DNA of 64,000 nt from Marsupella aquatica (GCA_973895155.1 OZ316897.1:15190001-15254000), one strand, 5' to 3'; numbered from the stretch's first letter, positions 12,006 to 23,455 are shown. Numbers and translations are program-made. Notes: generated by a model not told the origin, from the letters alone.

Positions 12006-15000
12006 ATGTATTATTTTTGTGGAAATGAAACTCTAGAGTAGAGGACCGGCTAATTGTAAACATGGTTTGAAAATAATCACTAATTTTACTAAAAATGACC
12101 CAGCTTGGAAAGACACCCAAAATGTTTCCTTACTTTCACATCTCATTCCACATTCCATGATCAAACAATAGAGGCCAAGGTTACACTTCTCAACTCTCAT
12201 TGCAACATTAATAGAATCAAACAACGAGCTTTGTAACTTAGGGTTTGTATGGTTGAGAATGGTTTTCATATCTTACAGAATTTTTTAATTAACTCGTCTC
12301 CAGTTGTATAACAAACATATTTTGTCAATGTGCTTAATGTTGCAATTGCATTGCTCGCATAGACTCATTCTCATCCCTCAGTTTTTGGCACTGTCATTGT
12401 TGAAAAATGTATGCTTGAGCTAGCACTAGGTTATAAATTGCAGCTTCATAAGACCCCTCCGATAGTTTCTCCCAATGGTGCCTCCACTTTGACTATGTCC
12501 CCATCTCCTATTAAATTGCATGAGCTATAAGTGATTTGCTTACATAACCAAGGTGGCCCACTTTTGGGACCTCTAAAGGTTAGTTTGCTCCTAACATGGG
12601 TCGTGTCTTCCCACAAGTACAACATCAAGGTTTGCTCAATAGTAAGATGTTTGGGGAGTGGTCGGGCTCCATAGTTAAACCTTAGTATAAAATTGCATTG
12701 CTCTTTTCATCTCTTTAGAAGATTGCAAGTGGTAAGGTATCTCTTCCCTTTGATATTTGGGTATGAGCAATAGTAACTATCATATCTTAGTTCCAGTTTT
12801 TGTGCCAAATTTGCTCTACGGAACCAAATGAGCGGGCAAATGAGAGACTTTGCAAACAATTAAGGATTGTACTTGTATATCCATCCTTCAGTTGTTGAAT
12901 CCTTGGAGAAAATGTATGCATTTAAGGTCTATGTATCTTCTCTGGTTCTTGAATCTTGTTAAATTGTATAACGCAAGAGGCATTAGGTGATAAGTGGGGA
13001 TGGCTCATAGCATAGTCACACACTACACCAAGTGAATCCAACAAGTATCATAAATAATAAATAGATAGATAGTTTAGTAATTCGATCAAGTAGCATATAT
13101 AACCATAATTTTGGAAATTAGTTAAGCAATCACTAGTTATGCATGGTTAAGAGGCGAAACAATTAGAGTGTATATGGAAGTTTTGCTACACGCAAGGAGT
13201 ATTTAGTCGAGACCAAATGAGCGGGCAAATGAGAGACTTTGTGTCACTGTTTTGCATAGGAACTCTGGTTGAGAGGCGGATCAAGCTTTTCTCTCTTCAA
13301 GACTGCAAGTAGTTTGTGGGAGTGTTCCCTAGTATTCATCTATGAGTAGCTTTTGGTGCAAGGAGTAAAGAGAATTACTTATGCGACAGTAGTATCAGCA
13401 AGTCAAAACCTTTATGTGCTTGAGCAGTGAAGAAGAGATATCCACATTGAAGTTTAATTGAGAATGAATGTTGAGGGCAAAATTATGATGATTGAGCTAA
13501 GAGCTTCATGAGAGAAGGACATCAAAGACCCAGGAGTGAACTGAACCCCGTATTGAACCAATTTGATTGCAGACAGAGAAGTAGAATTGTGGCTCCTGGA
13601 ATATCAATTTCCAAAAAGAACTGAATGTTAAGTCGATCAATTGCTAACCGCAAGGATGTATGAAGATTAAGTCACTCCAAGTGAGAATTCAAAGGCACAG
13701 TGCCTTGAGAAATAGGCTGAACAGACAAGTCATGAGTAGTGGGGTCTAGTTGAAGATTGTGTGCTTTGAATGTGATGCTTTAGTCATAATACACCTCCAT
13801 CAGAACGGGGTGATCGTTGAATTGGTGTTCCCCCTATGAATGTAAATTTTCAAACGACTCCACGACATGCAAAGAGATAATTGATTACCATTTAAGTGGT
13901 ACATCAATGAGACAATTGGACCTAACAAGGTCACAATTACTAGATCGAAGAATGAATGTACATTGATAGTGGGAATAACACTTCATGTTCCTTAATTAGG
14001 CTCCGGCCTATTAAAGTGTGGATCTTTGAAATTAGATTGCATCATTCTGATTACTCGTAGATGGAGAGAAGAGAACATTCTGATTTGCATCTTCACTTAT
14101 AGAGAGCTTGGTAGAGAGGTGTGGATTCATTAAGATCATTTATTGTGAAGGATTGGTCTTGATGGAAGCTATTGTGCCAAAGAAATGGAAAGAATATATG
14201 GATATACAAGAGCAGTGTTGTCTTGGCTGAGGTTATAGATCTGGACTGAGAGTGAGAAAGAAGTCTGAGAACTCCACTGTCCCATTAGTAGGACAACTAA
14301 TGGATTAATTGGTAAGGCAAAGTGCAAAAGGACGTTGAAGACCGGTAATCAAGGGGTGAATTAAGTTGGCGTTTAACACACATCCCTTGACATCTAGGAT
14401 GAGTTGACACCATACCTCAATGATATCCAAGTTCTTGTTGAGGTCCTTGTAAAACCAACCAAGTGGAGCATTTTCCCCCAAGTTAGAGATGATCCAGGTT
14501 TATCTCTCACTGGTGATCAATTCTCTTAAGACCCCTAGCTAAAGTCCAGGTCCTATCTAAGTTAGCATAGTAAGTTGTATTCAGAGCATCAGTCCAAAAA
14601 TTAAAGCAATCTAAGTACAGTAGTATCCTATTGGAGATCAAAGCCCAAACCTATCAAAGTGCCTTAAGTACTCAACATGATGAAAAAAATTGGGCAAAAA
14701 ATGGACGATAGTGCTGACATGCATTCAATCTAGACTAGAAATAAAGTAAAGTTAAACATCAATGGGTAGGGTGTGTGGGCCTTACAGTCAAGACCTTATA
14801 CATCAGTAGAAAAGCATGAACTAATTGCCAACAAAATGTGTCATGACCATCCCAAATCAGTTTGTAAGAGCAATCTGATAAATGACGGAAATCGCTTTGA
14901 AGTAAGTAACCCATTCATTTTACAGTGAGTGAACCATAGTCGTAAATAATCTTAATATGCATGCAGAGCTTGCTACTCTCTATACCCGAGTTCATACCTC

Positions 15001-15074
15001 CAGCTGACTCTCCATCTTGTGCCCGGGCTTGTGTCGCTTGGCAACATATGATGGGAGCCCATGGTATTGCATCA
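12006..15074. other. Gene-free stretch, probably decayed repeat DNA
   Basis: No gene or intact element is recognisable and the frames are short. It precedes an LTR and could hold the worn interior of that element, but no protease, integrase, reverse transcriptase or RNase H motif can be read. A 30-bp exact direct repeat is noted separately. Confidence 0.45.
12823..13241. repeat. Exact 30-bp direct repeat, 389 bp apart
   Basis: The same 30 bases, containing GAGCGGGCAAATGAGAGAC, stand at 12823-12852 and 13212-13241 with no difference. The flanking sequences are unrelated. Exact identity in otherwise decayed DNA suggests a recent event. Confidence 0.75.
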
Positions 15075-15413
15075 TGTTAGGGTTTTGACTCAACCTTGGC
15101 TACTACTTTAACTAGAGTAAGTTAATCGGAGGCAACATTAGTTGACTAGACTCCTCATGAAGAGATAACCCTCTTTGTATCCCATGAAGAGAGAGCACTT
15201 AGTTGAGAACTTTGAGAGAGAGAGAGAGAGAGCTTGGACTATGGAGCTCTGGTGATATGCACTTTTTGTGTTCATAGTGAAGCTATTGCCTGATGCGGCC
15301 GTGGACGTAGCCTTGACGGGGTGAACCACGTATCTTTGTGTCGGTGTACTCGAGTGTTGTATATATGAGTGATGATTATGAGATGTCATGCTGTCCATTT
15401 TGATCCTACACAT
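15075..15413 (+). mobile_element. Old copia-type LTR (family 2), plus orientation
   Basis: The sequence opens TGTTAGGGTTTTGACTCAACC and contains CGTGGACGTAGCC followed by GGTGAACCACGTATC, the same block found in the family 1 LTRs of this window. A diverged second copy lies inverted at about 48.87-49.20 kb. It holds a short GA microsatellite at 15213-15231. A 15-16 bp stretch after ACTCGAGTG is absent from the second copy. The right end is uncertain. No partner LTR or primer-binding site is clear nearby, so it is probably a solo or truncated LTR. Confidence 0.65.
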
Positions 15414-16598
15414 CATAGAAATACAAGGATTTTTCCATTGAAGGGACCAGATGACTGTAAGGGCTGGTACTAACTTGAAAGTAGGGGCAGCCACACAATT
15501 ACACTAGGAAAAGTCTATAACTGGGTGCAATTGGGTCTTGACTCTGTTCAATATATTGTTGATAAGGTAGCTTCATAACTACCTTACAGTTGTAAGTTAG
15601 TGAGGTCTGTTTGCCAAACCCATGAGTTCTCTCACAGTCAAGGGGTCTCGGGCTGGTCCCTGGTTCTCGGTGCTAGCTGTCCACACAAAGTTAAACAAAA
15701 TTTAAAATCCCAAGCCTCTTGAGTGACCTGCCAAGTGAAGAACATGGTCATGCCCCTTTAAAGCTCAAATGCAAATGCAACACTTGGAAAATTTAGAGTA
15801 GCTAGATCTTGTTCTCTCCTTTCAAGTTTGTTAACACGCCATGGACATGATTTGGTATTTGGCTGGATTCCTTATTATAGAAGCAAACTAGCCTTTGGAA
15901 GTGTTTCTCTTTGGCCAGGTATCATCATTGTGGCTGGTGTGGTCATTGTGATTGTACGGATTGTTGTTGCAAAAGTGAATCATGCTCATCATTGTCTATG
16001 TTCCCTTTGTTGTGGAAATCAGTTGGTGTTGTTTCTAGGTTGGAGGGCAAGGGAGCAGGTCTGGTGAGGGTTTAGGGGCTTGTTTAGGATTTGTGGACCA
16101 AGATCTATCTGTTTTTATTTTGTTTTCTTGCTTTCCCCTCCTCGCATCCCTGCCATGACTCTCCCTCCTGTCTTCAATTGGACTCTTCCCTCCCAGTGCC
16201 CATGCCCCATCCTGACCCAACCTGCCCATTTGTCTCACCTCATACCTGTCTCCTCTTGCCATCAGACCCCCTTGTAGCAGGATTGCGATGCCACAGGAAA
16301 AATTAAAAAGAAATTGGTGGGTGGACAAGAGTTCATTTTGGCCCATTTTGGATGTTGTGAATAGACAACAAGAGAGTTTTGGCGCATGGAAATTAGATTG
16401 TATGAAAAGTAATAAATAATTATGATGCTTACAAATACTGTCATCAGCATATATCAGTAATTATACCTCTACTAGTCCTTGTTGATGCGGGCTATGCAGT
16501 GCACAGCTATTGTGGGCCTCACTATGTAAGGCTCGTTGTCTAGCTATAATTAAGTAAACTACTACATTTTGTTGCAAAGTTGTAGAGTGGGAGAAAAC
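15414..16598. other. Gene-free stretch between LTRs
   Basis: I see no gene. The overlapping frames near 16.0-16.35 kb on both strands are pyrimidine-rich on the plus strand and match no family. This is spacer between two unrelated LTR insertions. Confidence 0.45.
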
Positions 16599-16940
16599 TG
16601 TTAGATATTGCTCTAGTCTTGTGACTCATGAGCTAACCACAGTTAGTCTAACTCTGGTTAGGACTTAGCTAATGTTAACGGTAGTGCTGGTGTGCATATA
16701 GCTAGGGCTGATGCTAGACCCTGGTGGAACTTAGGCTCATTGTTACGGAGCTAGTTGAGAGATAGGGAGAGCTTGTGCTGTGGATGCTTGGTATGGCCGG
16801 TCGGCCTAGAGTGCAGTAAAGCTCTTGTGTGTTCCCGTGGACGTAGCCTCATGTGGAGGTGAACCACGTATCTCTCTGTGTCGACTATTGTGCGTTGGAT
16901 AGTTCATGGGCTTGCCGTTGCGAATGTCGTCTATGCTCAA
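16599..16940 (+). mobile_element. Solo LTR of copia family 1
   Basis: A 342-bp sequence begins TGTTAGATATTGCTC and ends TATGCTCAACA. It aligns over its full length, inverted, with the 344-bp LTR at 18661-19004. It has TG and CA ends. The five bases on either side are AAAAC and CAAAC, a target duplication with one mismatch. No internal element sequence adjoins it, so it is a solo LTR left by recombination. It is more diverged from the 18.7-23.7 kb element's LTRs than they are from each other, so it is an older insertion. Confidence 0.9.
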
Positions 16941-18003
16941 CACAAACATGAAGAAAATTTCTAAAGATCTACATAATACTATAAAATATTTTTTCTCATA
17001 CTGTCTAGGAGGAAAAACCACTTTACTTGTAAACTTCCCAGGTAAACTTAGGCGATGGGCACTGTAGCCAAATTTGCTCTAAATATCTTAACCTTTGTGT
17101 CATTTCAGTAAAACCCAATTTTGGGGGCTATTTTTTTTTGCCTAGGGAGCTTGCTAGTTTTATGGAAGACTTCTTAATGTACTAGAATGATAAAGTCAGC
17201 AAAAATCAAAGGCATTAAGAATGACCAGTCCAACTTGCTAGCAAATACTCTACTTGCTAGCAAGTTGGGTAACATATGAACAGATGACAACATATGGGAC
17301 ACTTGCAAGAAGTTCAGCTTCTTTCTTTCCTGAAAAGATAGCAGACTGGGTAGCAGACCAATGTATTTTGTAAGGTTTTTTAATTTTTAGCTAGTGTGGC
17401 GAATGTTTGCTTCTCTAAGGGAGGAAATTCTAGAAATAACACGGTGACGGACCAAACGAGAAGTGTGACGCCTAATAGAGAAGGGTGTTTTCAATTTCGA
17501 TCAATTTTCGCCAATTTTCACAATGTGCGCGACACATTTCTCACAAAATCAATGATTTTTGCAAAACCGACTAATTCGTATCGTTCCCAACTTCGCGAGG
17601 AATGATGGCTTCATCCCAAATTGTGAATTTCAATATCCTCGCTAACGTCAAATATTTTCATTGCGACAATAGAACCCATAAATATTTCCATTTTGGTTAG
17701 ATTTTGAAAATAGAACTTTTGGTCACAAGGAAAACAGATCAAGAAAACAAAACTATTCCGATACCGATATCGCTCCTCGAATTCCATTCAAATTTGTTTG
17801 TCGTTTCTTTCATAAAACGAAGGTTTTGAAATATTTACCACATTCTAATATTTTTTTACATCAAATTTCACCACACAGTCAGCTGAAGTTACCTCGCAGT
17901 TCACCACGTAGTTTGCAAAATTCCATTGTCAACGTTGAAACAAGAATACAAATGGCAATGTCCATTTGTAATTGTTCCGGACTCATTTCTGAGTCCTTCC
18001 TCT

Positions 18004-18310
18004 AGCAAACCGGTGTCGCTCTTCCTCCCGGTTCACCTGTAATCCTCACTCAAATACAGTCCGCGATACTGGTATCGCTCTTCCTCCTTGACCACCTGTA
18101 AACACCACTCCAATACAGACCACGATACCGGTATCTCTCTTCCTCCTTGACCACCTGTAAACACCACTCCAATACAGACCACGATACCGGTATCTCTCTT
18201 CCTCCTTGACCACCTGTAAACACCACTCCAATACAGACCGCAATACCGGTATAGCTTTTTCTCTCGACAACCTTGAATGCCAATCCAATAAACATAACAA
18301 TACCGGTATT
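18004..18310. repeat. 59-bp minisatellite with palindromic core
   Basis: Units start at 18063, 18122, 18181 and 18240, exactly 59 bp apart, with diverged half or whole units on each side (near 18004 and 18299). Each carries a dyad such as CGATACCGGTATC, then CTCTTCCTCC and ACCACCTGTAAACACC. The inner copies are almost identical. Because 59 is not a multiple of three, the minus strand shows the same peptide cycling through three overlapping frames. Those frames are not a gene. Confidence 0.95.
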
Positions 18311-18420
18311 TGTCGTCCTCCAGGATCACATTAATCATGGGTTAAGTTTCGTAGTCAACCGTGCAATTTATGCAGTTTACCGTCTCAAGTGGATTTTTTT
18401 AACTGTTTGGTTGCGCAATG

Positions 18421-18446
18421 CGAAGAGCGATCCGCGTATCGCTCTT
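18421..18446. repeat. 26-bp dyad in element A
   Basis: Arms GAAGAGCGAT and ATCGCTCTTC flank a six-base centre. The outer part extends the half-site seen in the minisatellite units (TATCGCTCTTCC), so this is a more complete version of the same palindrome. It lies between the minisatellite and the right terminal repeat, a usual place for transposase-binding subterminal sites. That role is inferred. Confidence 0.7.
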
Positions 18447-18660
18447 CACTTTCAAGACTCCTAAACAAATGATATTCTCACTCATGGGCATTTCGTATCG
18501 GAGATTTCTTTACTTAGCCGCGATTTTGCGATCGGGCAAAACGAGAAAGGTGGTCACACTTCTCGTTTGGTCCGTCACTATGTTAAATATTCTCTGTCAG
18601 ATTTTACTGAATTAAATTGTGACTGTCAGATATCCTTAGATTAAGGAGGACCGTTAGATT

Positions 18661-19004
18661 TGTTGAGCATAGACGACATTCGTAACGGCAAGCCCATGAA
18701 CCATCCAACGCACAATAGTCGACACAGAGAGATACGTGGTTCACCTCCACATGAGGCTACGTCCACGGGAACACACAAGAGCTTTCCTGCACTCTAGGCC
18801 GACCGGCCATACCAAGCATCCACAGCACAAGCTCTCCCTATCTCTCAACTAGCTCCGTAACAATGAGCCTAAGTTCCACCAGGGTCTGGCATCAGCCCTG
18901 GCTATATGCACAATAGCACTACCGCTAACATTAGCTAAGTCCTAACCCGAGTTAGACTAACTGTGGTTAGCTCAAGAGTCACAAGACTAGAGCAATATCT
19001 AACA
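18661..19004 (-). repeat. 3' LTR of the copia element
   Basis: This is the complete 344-bp LTR. In the minus-strand sense it starts TGTTAGATATTGC (at 19004) and ends TATGCTCAACA (at 18661). It contains CGTGGACGTAGCC and, 15 bases later, GTGAACCACG, whose CGTGG and CCACG ends can pair. The insertion edge at 18661 abuts the AGATT target duplication. Confidence 0.95.
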
Positions 19005-19017
19005 AACTCCCCCTTGA
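19005..19017 (-). promoter_or_regulatory. Polypurine tract of the copia element
   Basis: On the minus strand the sequence CAAGGGGGAGTT lies immediately before the 3' LTR. A purine run at this place primes plus-strand DNA synthesis in LTR retrotransposons. Confidence 0.8.
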
Positions 19018-19211
19018 CTCTTGTCTTGGGGACTGGACTAAATACAACCATATGGAATCCTCAGCGAGAAGTTCTAGACAATCACCAAACCAGGTCTCCC
19101 CCTAAAAACCACAAGGGTTAACTAAGGGTTAACTAGAACTAAGTCGTAGCCAAACAGGAATGAGTAATCCATATACAAATAGTCACACATTGCTAAATAA
19201 CTCTACTTGCA

Positions 19212-19847
19212 CTACAACTGCAAAACCTGCAAAGTAGCACGGTGTCTTGAGAAACTCTCCAAAGGAATCACTTTGGTAAAAGCATCAGCGGGATTGAGCT
19301 TTCCATCAATTTTGACTAGCTCAAAAGTTTTATCAGACACTGCTTGCCTGATAAAATGGTACATGATATCAATGTGCTTCACCCTGCTATCCATCACCTG
19401 GTTAGCAGTCAAGTGAAGAGCACTCTGACTATCACAGTTTAGAGTCATTTTTCCATGCTCTAAACCCATCTCCGCGATCAACTTATCCAACCAAATTGCT
19501 TCCTTTGCTGCTTCTGCTACTGCAACATACTCTGCTTCTGTAGTAGACTGAGATGTGCACTTCTGCAAGGTAGATTTCCAACTGATACATCCTCCTCCAA
19601 GAGTGTATACAAACCCAGTTGTAGACCTCCTTGTATCCAGACAACCTCCATAGTCAGAATCTACATAGCCAACTAACGTTCTATCTGATCTGTTATCAAA
19701 TAGTAATCCATAGTCCTGTGTACCCTTCAGATACCTGAGAATCCACTTCACAGCTTCCCAATGTACTTTCCCTGGATTTGACATGAATCTGCTAACCTTG
19801 CCCATCGCTAGGGCTAAGTCAGGCCTAGTACAAGTCATCAAATACAT
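19212..19847 (-). pseudogene. Copia pol, end of reverse transcriptase and RNase H (211 codons)
   Basis: This is the last open segment of the copia polyprotein. It opens with the reverse transcriptase tail YLMTCTRPDLALAMG and continues into an RNase H domain with acidic residues in VDSDYGG, TTEAEYVAV and NCDSQSALHL, then RVKHIDIMYHFIRQAV, which is typical of plant copia. It is out of frame with the upstream segment. At about 19856-19875 the joint holds roughly five extra bases between PYEN and the expected continuation. It ends in a normal stop about 200 bp before the 3' LTR. The RNase H part looks catalytically intact, but it can only be made by frameshifting. Confidence 0.93.
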
Positions 19848-19855
19848 CAGACTGC

Positions 19856-21670
19856 CTATTGCCTTGAGTTCTCATAAGGAATCTTAGCCATCAAACCTTT
19901 CTCCACAGCATCCGTAGGAGAGAAAGCCAATGATAACTTGAAATGTGAAGCTAAAGGAATACTCACTGGCTTACAGTTTTCCATGTTGAATCGTGCAAGT
20001 ACTTTCCTCGCATACTGGCCTTGACTCAAGCGCAACTGTCCAGTATCAAAGTTCCTAAAAATCTCCATCCCTAAGATCCTCTTGGCCTTACCAAGATCCT
20101 TCATCCTGAATTCAGCACTCAATTTTGCCTTGAGACTGTCAACCTCAGATTGATCTTTAGCCACAATCAGCATGTCATCCACATAGATCACCAGAATGAT
20201 GAAACCAAATACATCATTCTTGACTGATTTCGTATACACACAAGGATCATACACCATCCTTGTAAAACCTTGAGCAAACATGAAATCATCAAACGGCTTG
20301 TTCCACTGTCTGGGAGACTGCTTCAATCCATACAAGGACTTGAGCAATCTACAAACTAAGTTCTCTTGGCCTTTCTTCATAAAGCCTAGCGGCTGTCTCA
20401 TGAAGATCATCTCTTCCAAGTTGCCATAGAGAAAAGCAGTAACAACATCCATCTGATCCATCACCAGATTAAAAAACACAACAAGCTGACACAAGATCCG
20501 AATTGTGGAATACTTAGCCACCAGTGAAAAGACCTCATTGTAGTCCACTCCTTTCTCCTGAGTAAACCCCTTGGCAACAAGCCTTGCCTTGTAGATCTTA
20601 TCTCCACCCTCTGAAGGATTGTCCTTCAACTTGTAAATCCACTTGCTGTCCACCACTTGCTGACCTCTCGGAAGCTCCACCAGCTCCCATGTCTTGTTGT
20701 CACTCAAAGATTGCAACTCCCTCTGCATTGCTGCATTCCACTCATGCTTTTGCTCTGAAGCACAAGCCTCACTGTACGAAGAAGGCTCTCCTTCTTCCAA
20801 GATCAAAGCCATGTCATCATCATCAGGTGCAATGTCAATATCATCTAGCTTAGATGAGTCTGCCCATTGACCATACCTGGTAGGAGCTCTAGTAGAAGGA
20901 CTGGAAGTTCTTCTAGTAGATGACTCAGGCTGATCTGCTGCTGTTGCTGGTTGAATTTGAGGTACCCTAGCAACAATCTGCTCCTCTTGTTCCATCACAG
21001 GAACCAGCTCCAAGCCCGGAGCTTCTCCATCTCTCCTGTCATGAACAGCATCATGACTAATCTCCCCCTCAACCGGGTCCGGGATGGGAGATTTCCCCTT
21101 GTCAGTATGGGAGTCCTGAGAACTCTCCCCCTCCTTTGATGATCTGGACTCATTAAAGGACACATCTCTACTGACAATTAGTTTACAGGTTAGTGGATCC
21201 CATAACCTATAACCCTTCACACCTTTTTGATAGCCAAGGAAAATGCACTTCTTCGACTTGGACTCCAGCTTGGATCGAAGCTGGGAAGGTGTAAGCACAT
21301 AAGCATCACATCCAAAAATCCTCAGATGTGAATAATCTGCTGGACGCCCGTACCTCATTTCATATGGCGTCTTGAATCCAATAGAACTGGATGGAGAAAA
21401 ATTTACCAAATAAGTTGCAGTGTTAACAGCTTCAGCCCAAAACTCATGTGGTAAGCATGATTGACTCAACATACTCCTCGAGCGGTCCAACAGTGTTCGG
21501 TTGAGTCTCTCAGAAACACCATTCTGCTGAGGAGTATAACTTGTTGTGAGATGGCGGGTTATCCCCTGCTCCTTACAATACGTTCCAAATTCCCCGGAAC
21601 TGTATTCACCACCATTATCCGATCGTAGATATCTCACCTTATTACCAGTCTGATTCTCAACTTGGGCTTT
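19856..21670 (-). pseudogene. Copia pol, integrase core end and reverse transcriptase (593 codons)
   Basis: Open from 21637 down to 19856. It begins with the second integrase aspartate in RSDNGGEY, then the catalytic glutamate in PQQNGVSERLNR, the chromodomain-like linker region, and the reverse transcriptase. Motif A is MDVVTAFLYGNLEE and the catalytic box is YVDD. Upstream it is separated from protease/integrase by a TGA at 21671-21673, where a tryptophan codon is expected. Downstream a small insertion shifts the frame. The linker contains low-complexity Ser/Asp/Glu sequence, normal for this region in copia. Confidence 0.95.
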
Positions 21671-22435
21671 TCACTCCTTAAAAGTGGCAAAAACATCAGA
21701 CTTACTGTGTAGAAAATATATCCACACATATCTTGAGTAATCGTCTATGAACGTGACATAGTATAATCGTCCAGAATATGAGGGAGTAGGGGCTGGACCC
21801 CACACATCACTATGTACATATTCAAGTACCTCCTTGCTGGTGTGAGTTCCAACTCCGAAGGGTTTCCTGTGCTGCTTCCCTAGCACACAGTGCTCACAAA
21901 ATTCCAACTTACAAGATTGCAAATTAGAAAGTAATCCTTTCTTCTGAAGAATAACCAAACCTTTTTTACTCATGTGGCCCAAACGGAAGTGCCACAGCCG
22001 GGCCGTCTCCTCATGAGATAAGGTTACATTGGCTTCATCACAAACTACACAGCCCTCCAAAACGTATAGATTGCTATGTCTCTTTCCCTTCAATACAACT
22101 TTAGTACCAGTTGAAACCTGAAGGACACCATTAGCAGAACTCCACTGATGGCCATTTGCTTCTAAAACTCCAAGTGAAATGAGATTTTTCATCATGCTGG
22201 GAATGTGTCTTACATTCCTCAACGTTCTTACAACACCATCAAACATCTGAAATCTTACAGATCCAAGTCCAACAACTTGACATGGGATTCCATTTCCCAT
22301 CAACACTGACCCATTGGAAACCGTGTAAGAATTGAAAAAATCTCTCCTAGAGCAAATGTGAAAAGTACATGCACTATCTAGAATCCAGTCATCACTCCCT
22401 GGATTTGACACTACGTTGAGAGCATAACCTTGATA
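21671..22435 (-). pseudogene. Copia pol, protease and integrase N-terminal part (246 codons)
   Basis: Open from 22411 to 21671, and readable without a break back to the stop at 22436-22438. The protease active site is WILDSAC, about residues 9-15. The zinc-binding integrase head follows, with HFRLGH and CEHC. Then come the first catalytic aspartate in HSDVWGP and the segment FIDDYSRYVWIYF. The frame stops at TGA (21671-21673) in the middle of the integrase. The same frame continues after that stop into RSDNGGEY, so a single base change broke it. Confidence 0.94.
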
Positions 22436-23455
22436 TCATAATATGTCATCATCATCGAGTAAATCTACCTCATGCGAGCTCGATGCCGCGTTAGCAGATG
22501 CAGTAGGGACCTTTACTCGACAATCCCTTTTCATGTGGCCAGGCTTGCCACAATTCCAACATGCAAGAGGCTTCCTCTCTTGCGATTTCCCTCTGGATTT
22601 AGATCTCCCCCGTGATGTAGATCTAAACCTGTTTTGTCCATTTGAGCGTTGCGCTGCTCTCCCACGGTTCACATTCAGCGCAGTGCCAGAAGAAGATGCT
22701 GTCTATGATTGACCCAACTTCTTCTGAGCATCATCAGACAGTAAAGAGCTTACCACCTCATTATACAAAATGGACTTCAGATCTCTGTACAAGAGCACCT
22801 GTTTCAAGCCCTGATATGACAGCGGTAAGGAGCTTAGCAGAAGCAAGGCCTTATCCTCATCTTCAACTCCTTTTCCCAGGTTTGACAGATCCACCGCTAG
22901 ACTGTCAAACTCATCCAAGTGATCCTGCATCTTGCTCCCTTCCTTGAGCCTGAGGCTCATCAAGAGAGACTTCTTGTACAGCCGGTCTGACGCATCTTCC
23001 CGGTAGTACTTCTCTCTTAGAGCCTTGAATAGTGATGCGCAATCCGCATAATCATCCAGCTGCTTGATGATGTGCGGCTTCAGATAAAGCATCACTGTAT
23101 TAACAGCAATCACCTGCTCCTGTCTCCACTGCTTTTCTGAGATCTCCTCCTCTCCATCATACTGCTCTCGCGAAGAGAGCAGATGAGCTAAGCCCATGGC
23201 CCAAAGAACACCCTTCACTTGCTTCTCCCACAGCAAGTAATCAGTACGACCATCGTACTTCTCCACCTCAAACTTTACTCCTCCGAATCTAGCCATCTCC
23301 CTCTTCGTCCCAACTACCAATAGCTCTGGTAGTAGTACAGCTTCCTCCACTGCACGCCGCACCGGTGATCGTACCGGTGTTACTTGTTCCTCCTCAAATG
23401 GTAGCAGCTCCTCCTCAGACTCTCCACATGAGGCTACGTCCACGGGAACACACAA
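22436..23455 (-). pseudogene. Copia gag with zinc knuckle, one in-frame stop
   Basis: Gag runs from 23455 with typical copia sequence (KYDGRTDYLLWEKQVKGVLW, then LKPHIIKQL and LYKKSLLMSLRLKEGSKM). An in-frame TAG at 22703-22705 separates it from a basic RS-rich stretch and a CCHC knuckle, CWNCGKPGHMKRDC. A second stop (TGA, 22436-22438) separates it from the protease. The first 11 codons of this frame are LTR sequence, because the 5' LTR runs directly into gag. The ancestral start may be the internal methionine at MARFGGVKFEVE. Gag would form the virus-like particle and bind element RNA. Confidence 0.9.

Larger units (their letters stand above)
17444..18578. mobile_element. Element A: terminal-inverted-repeat element with internal minisatellite
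   Basis: The ends, 17444-17469 and 18553-18578, are perfect 26-bp inverted repeats starting GTGACGGACCAAACGAGAAG. About 1.1 kb lies between. It has no transposase frame, so it would be non-autonomous. Inside are a 59-bp minisatellite with ATACCGGTAT cores and a further dyad at 18421-18446. No clear target duplication was found, so the true ends may extend slightly outward. A relative (element B) lies at about 49.46-51.16 kb with matching terminal and subterminal words. The superfamily cannot be named from what is visible. Confidence 0.75.

Noticed and set aside
18033-18338. Three overlapping minus-strand frames with a repeated peptide
   Set aside because: They are the 59-bp minisatellite read in three phases. 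The period is not a multiple of three and there is no other coding signal.
20584-21177. Plus-strand frames within the copia element
   Set aside because: They are antisense shadows of the pol linker region.
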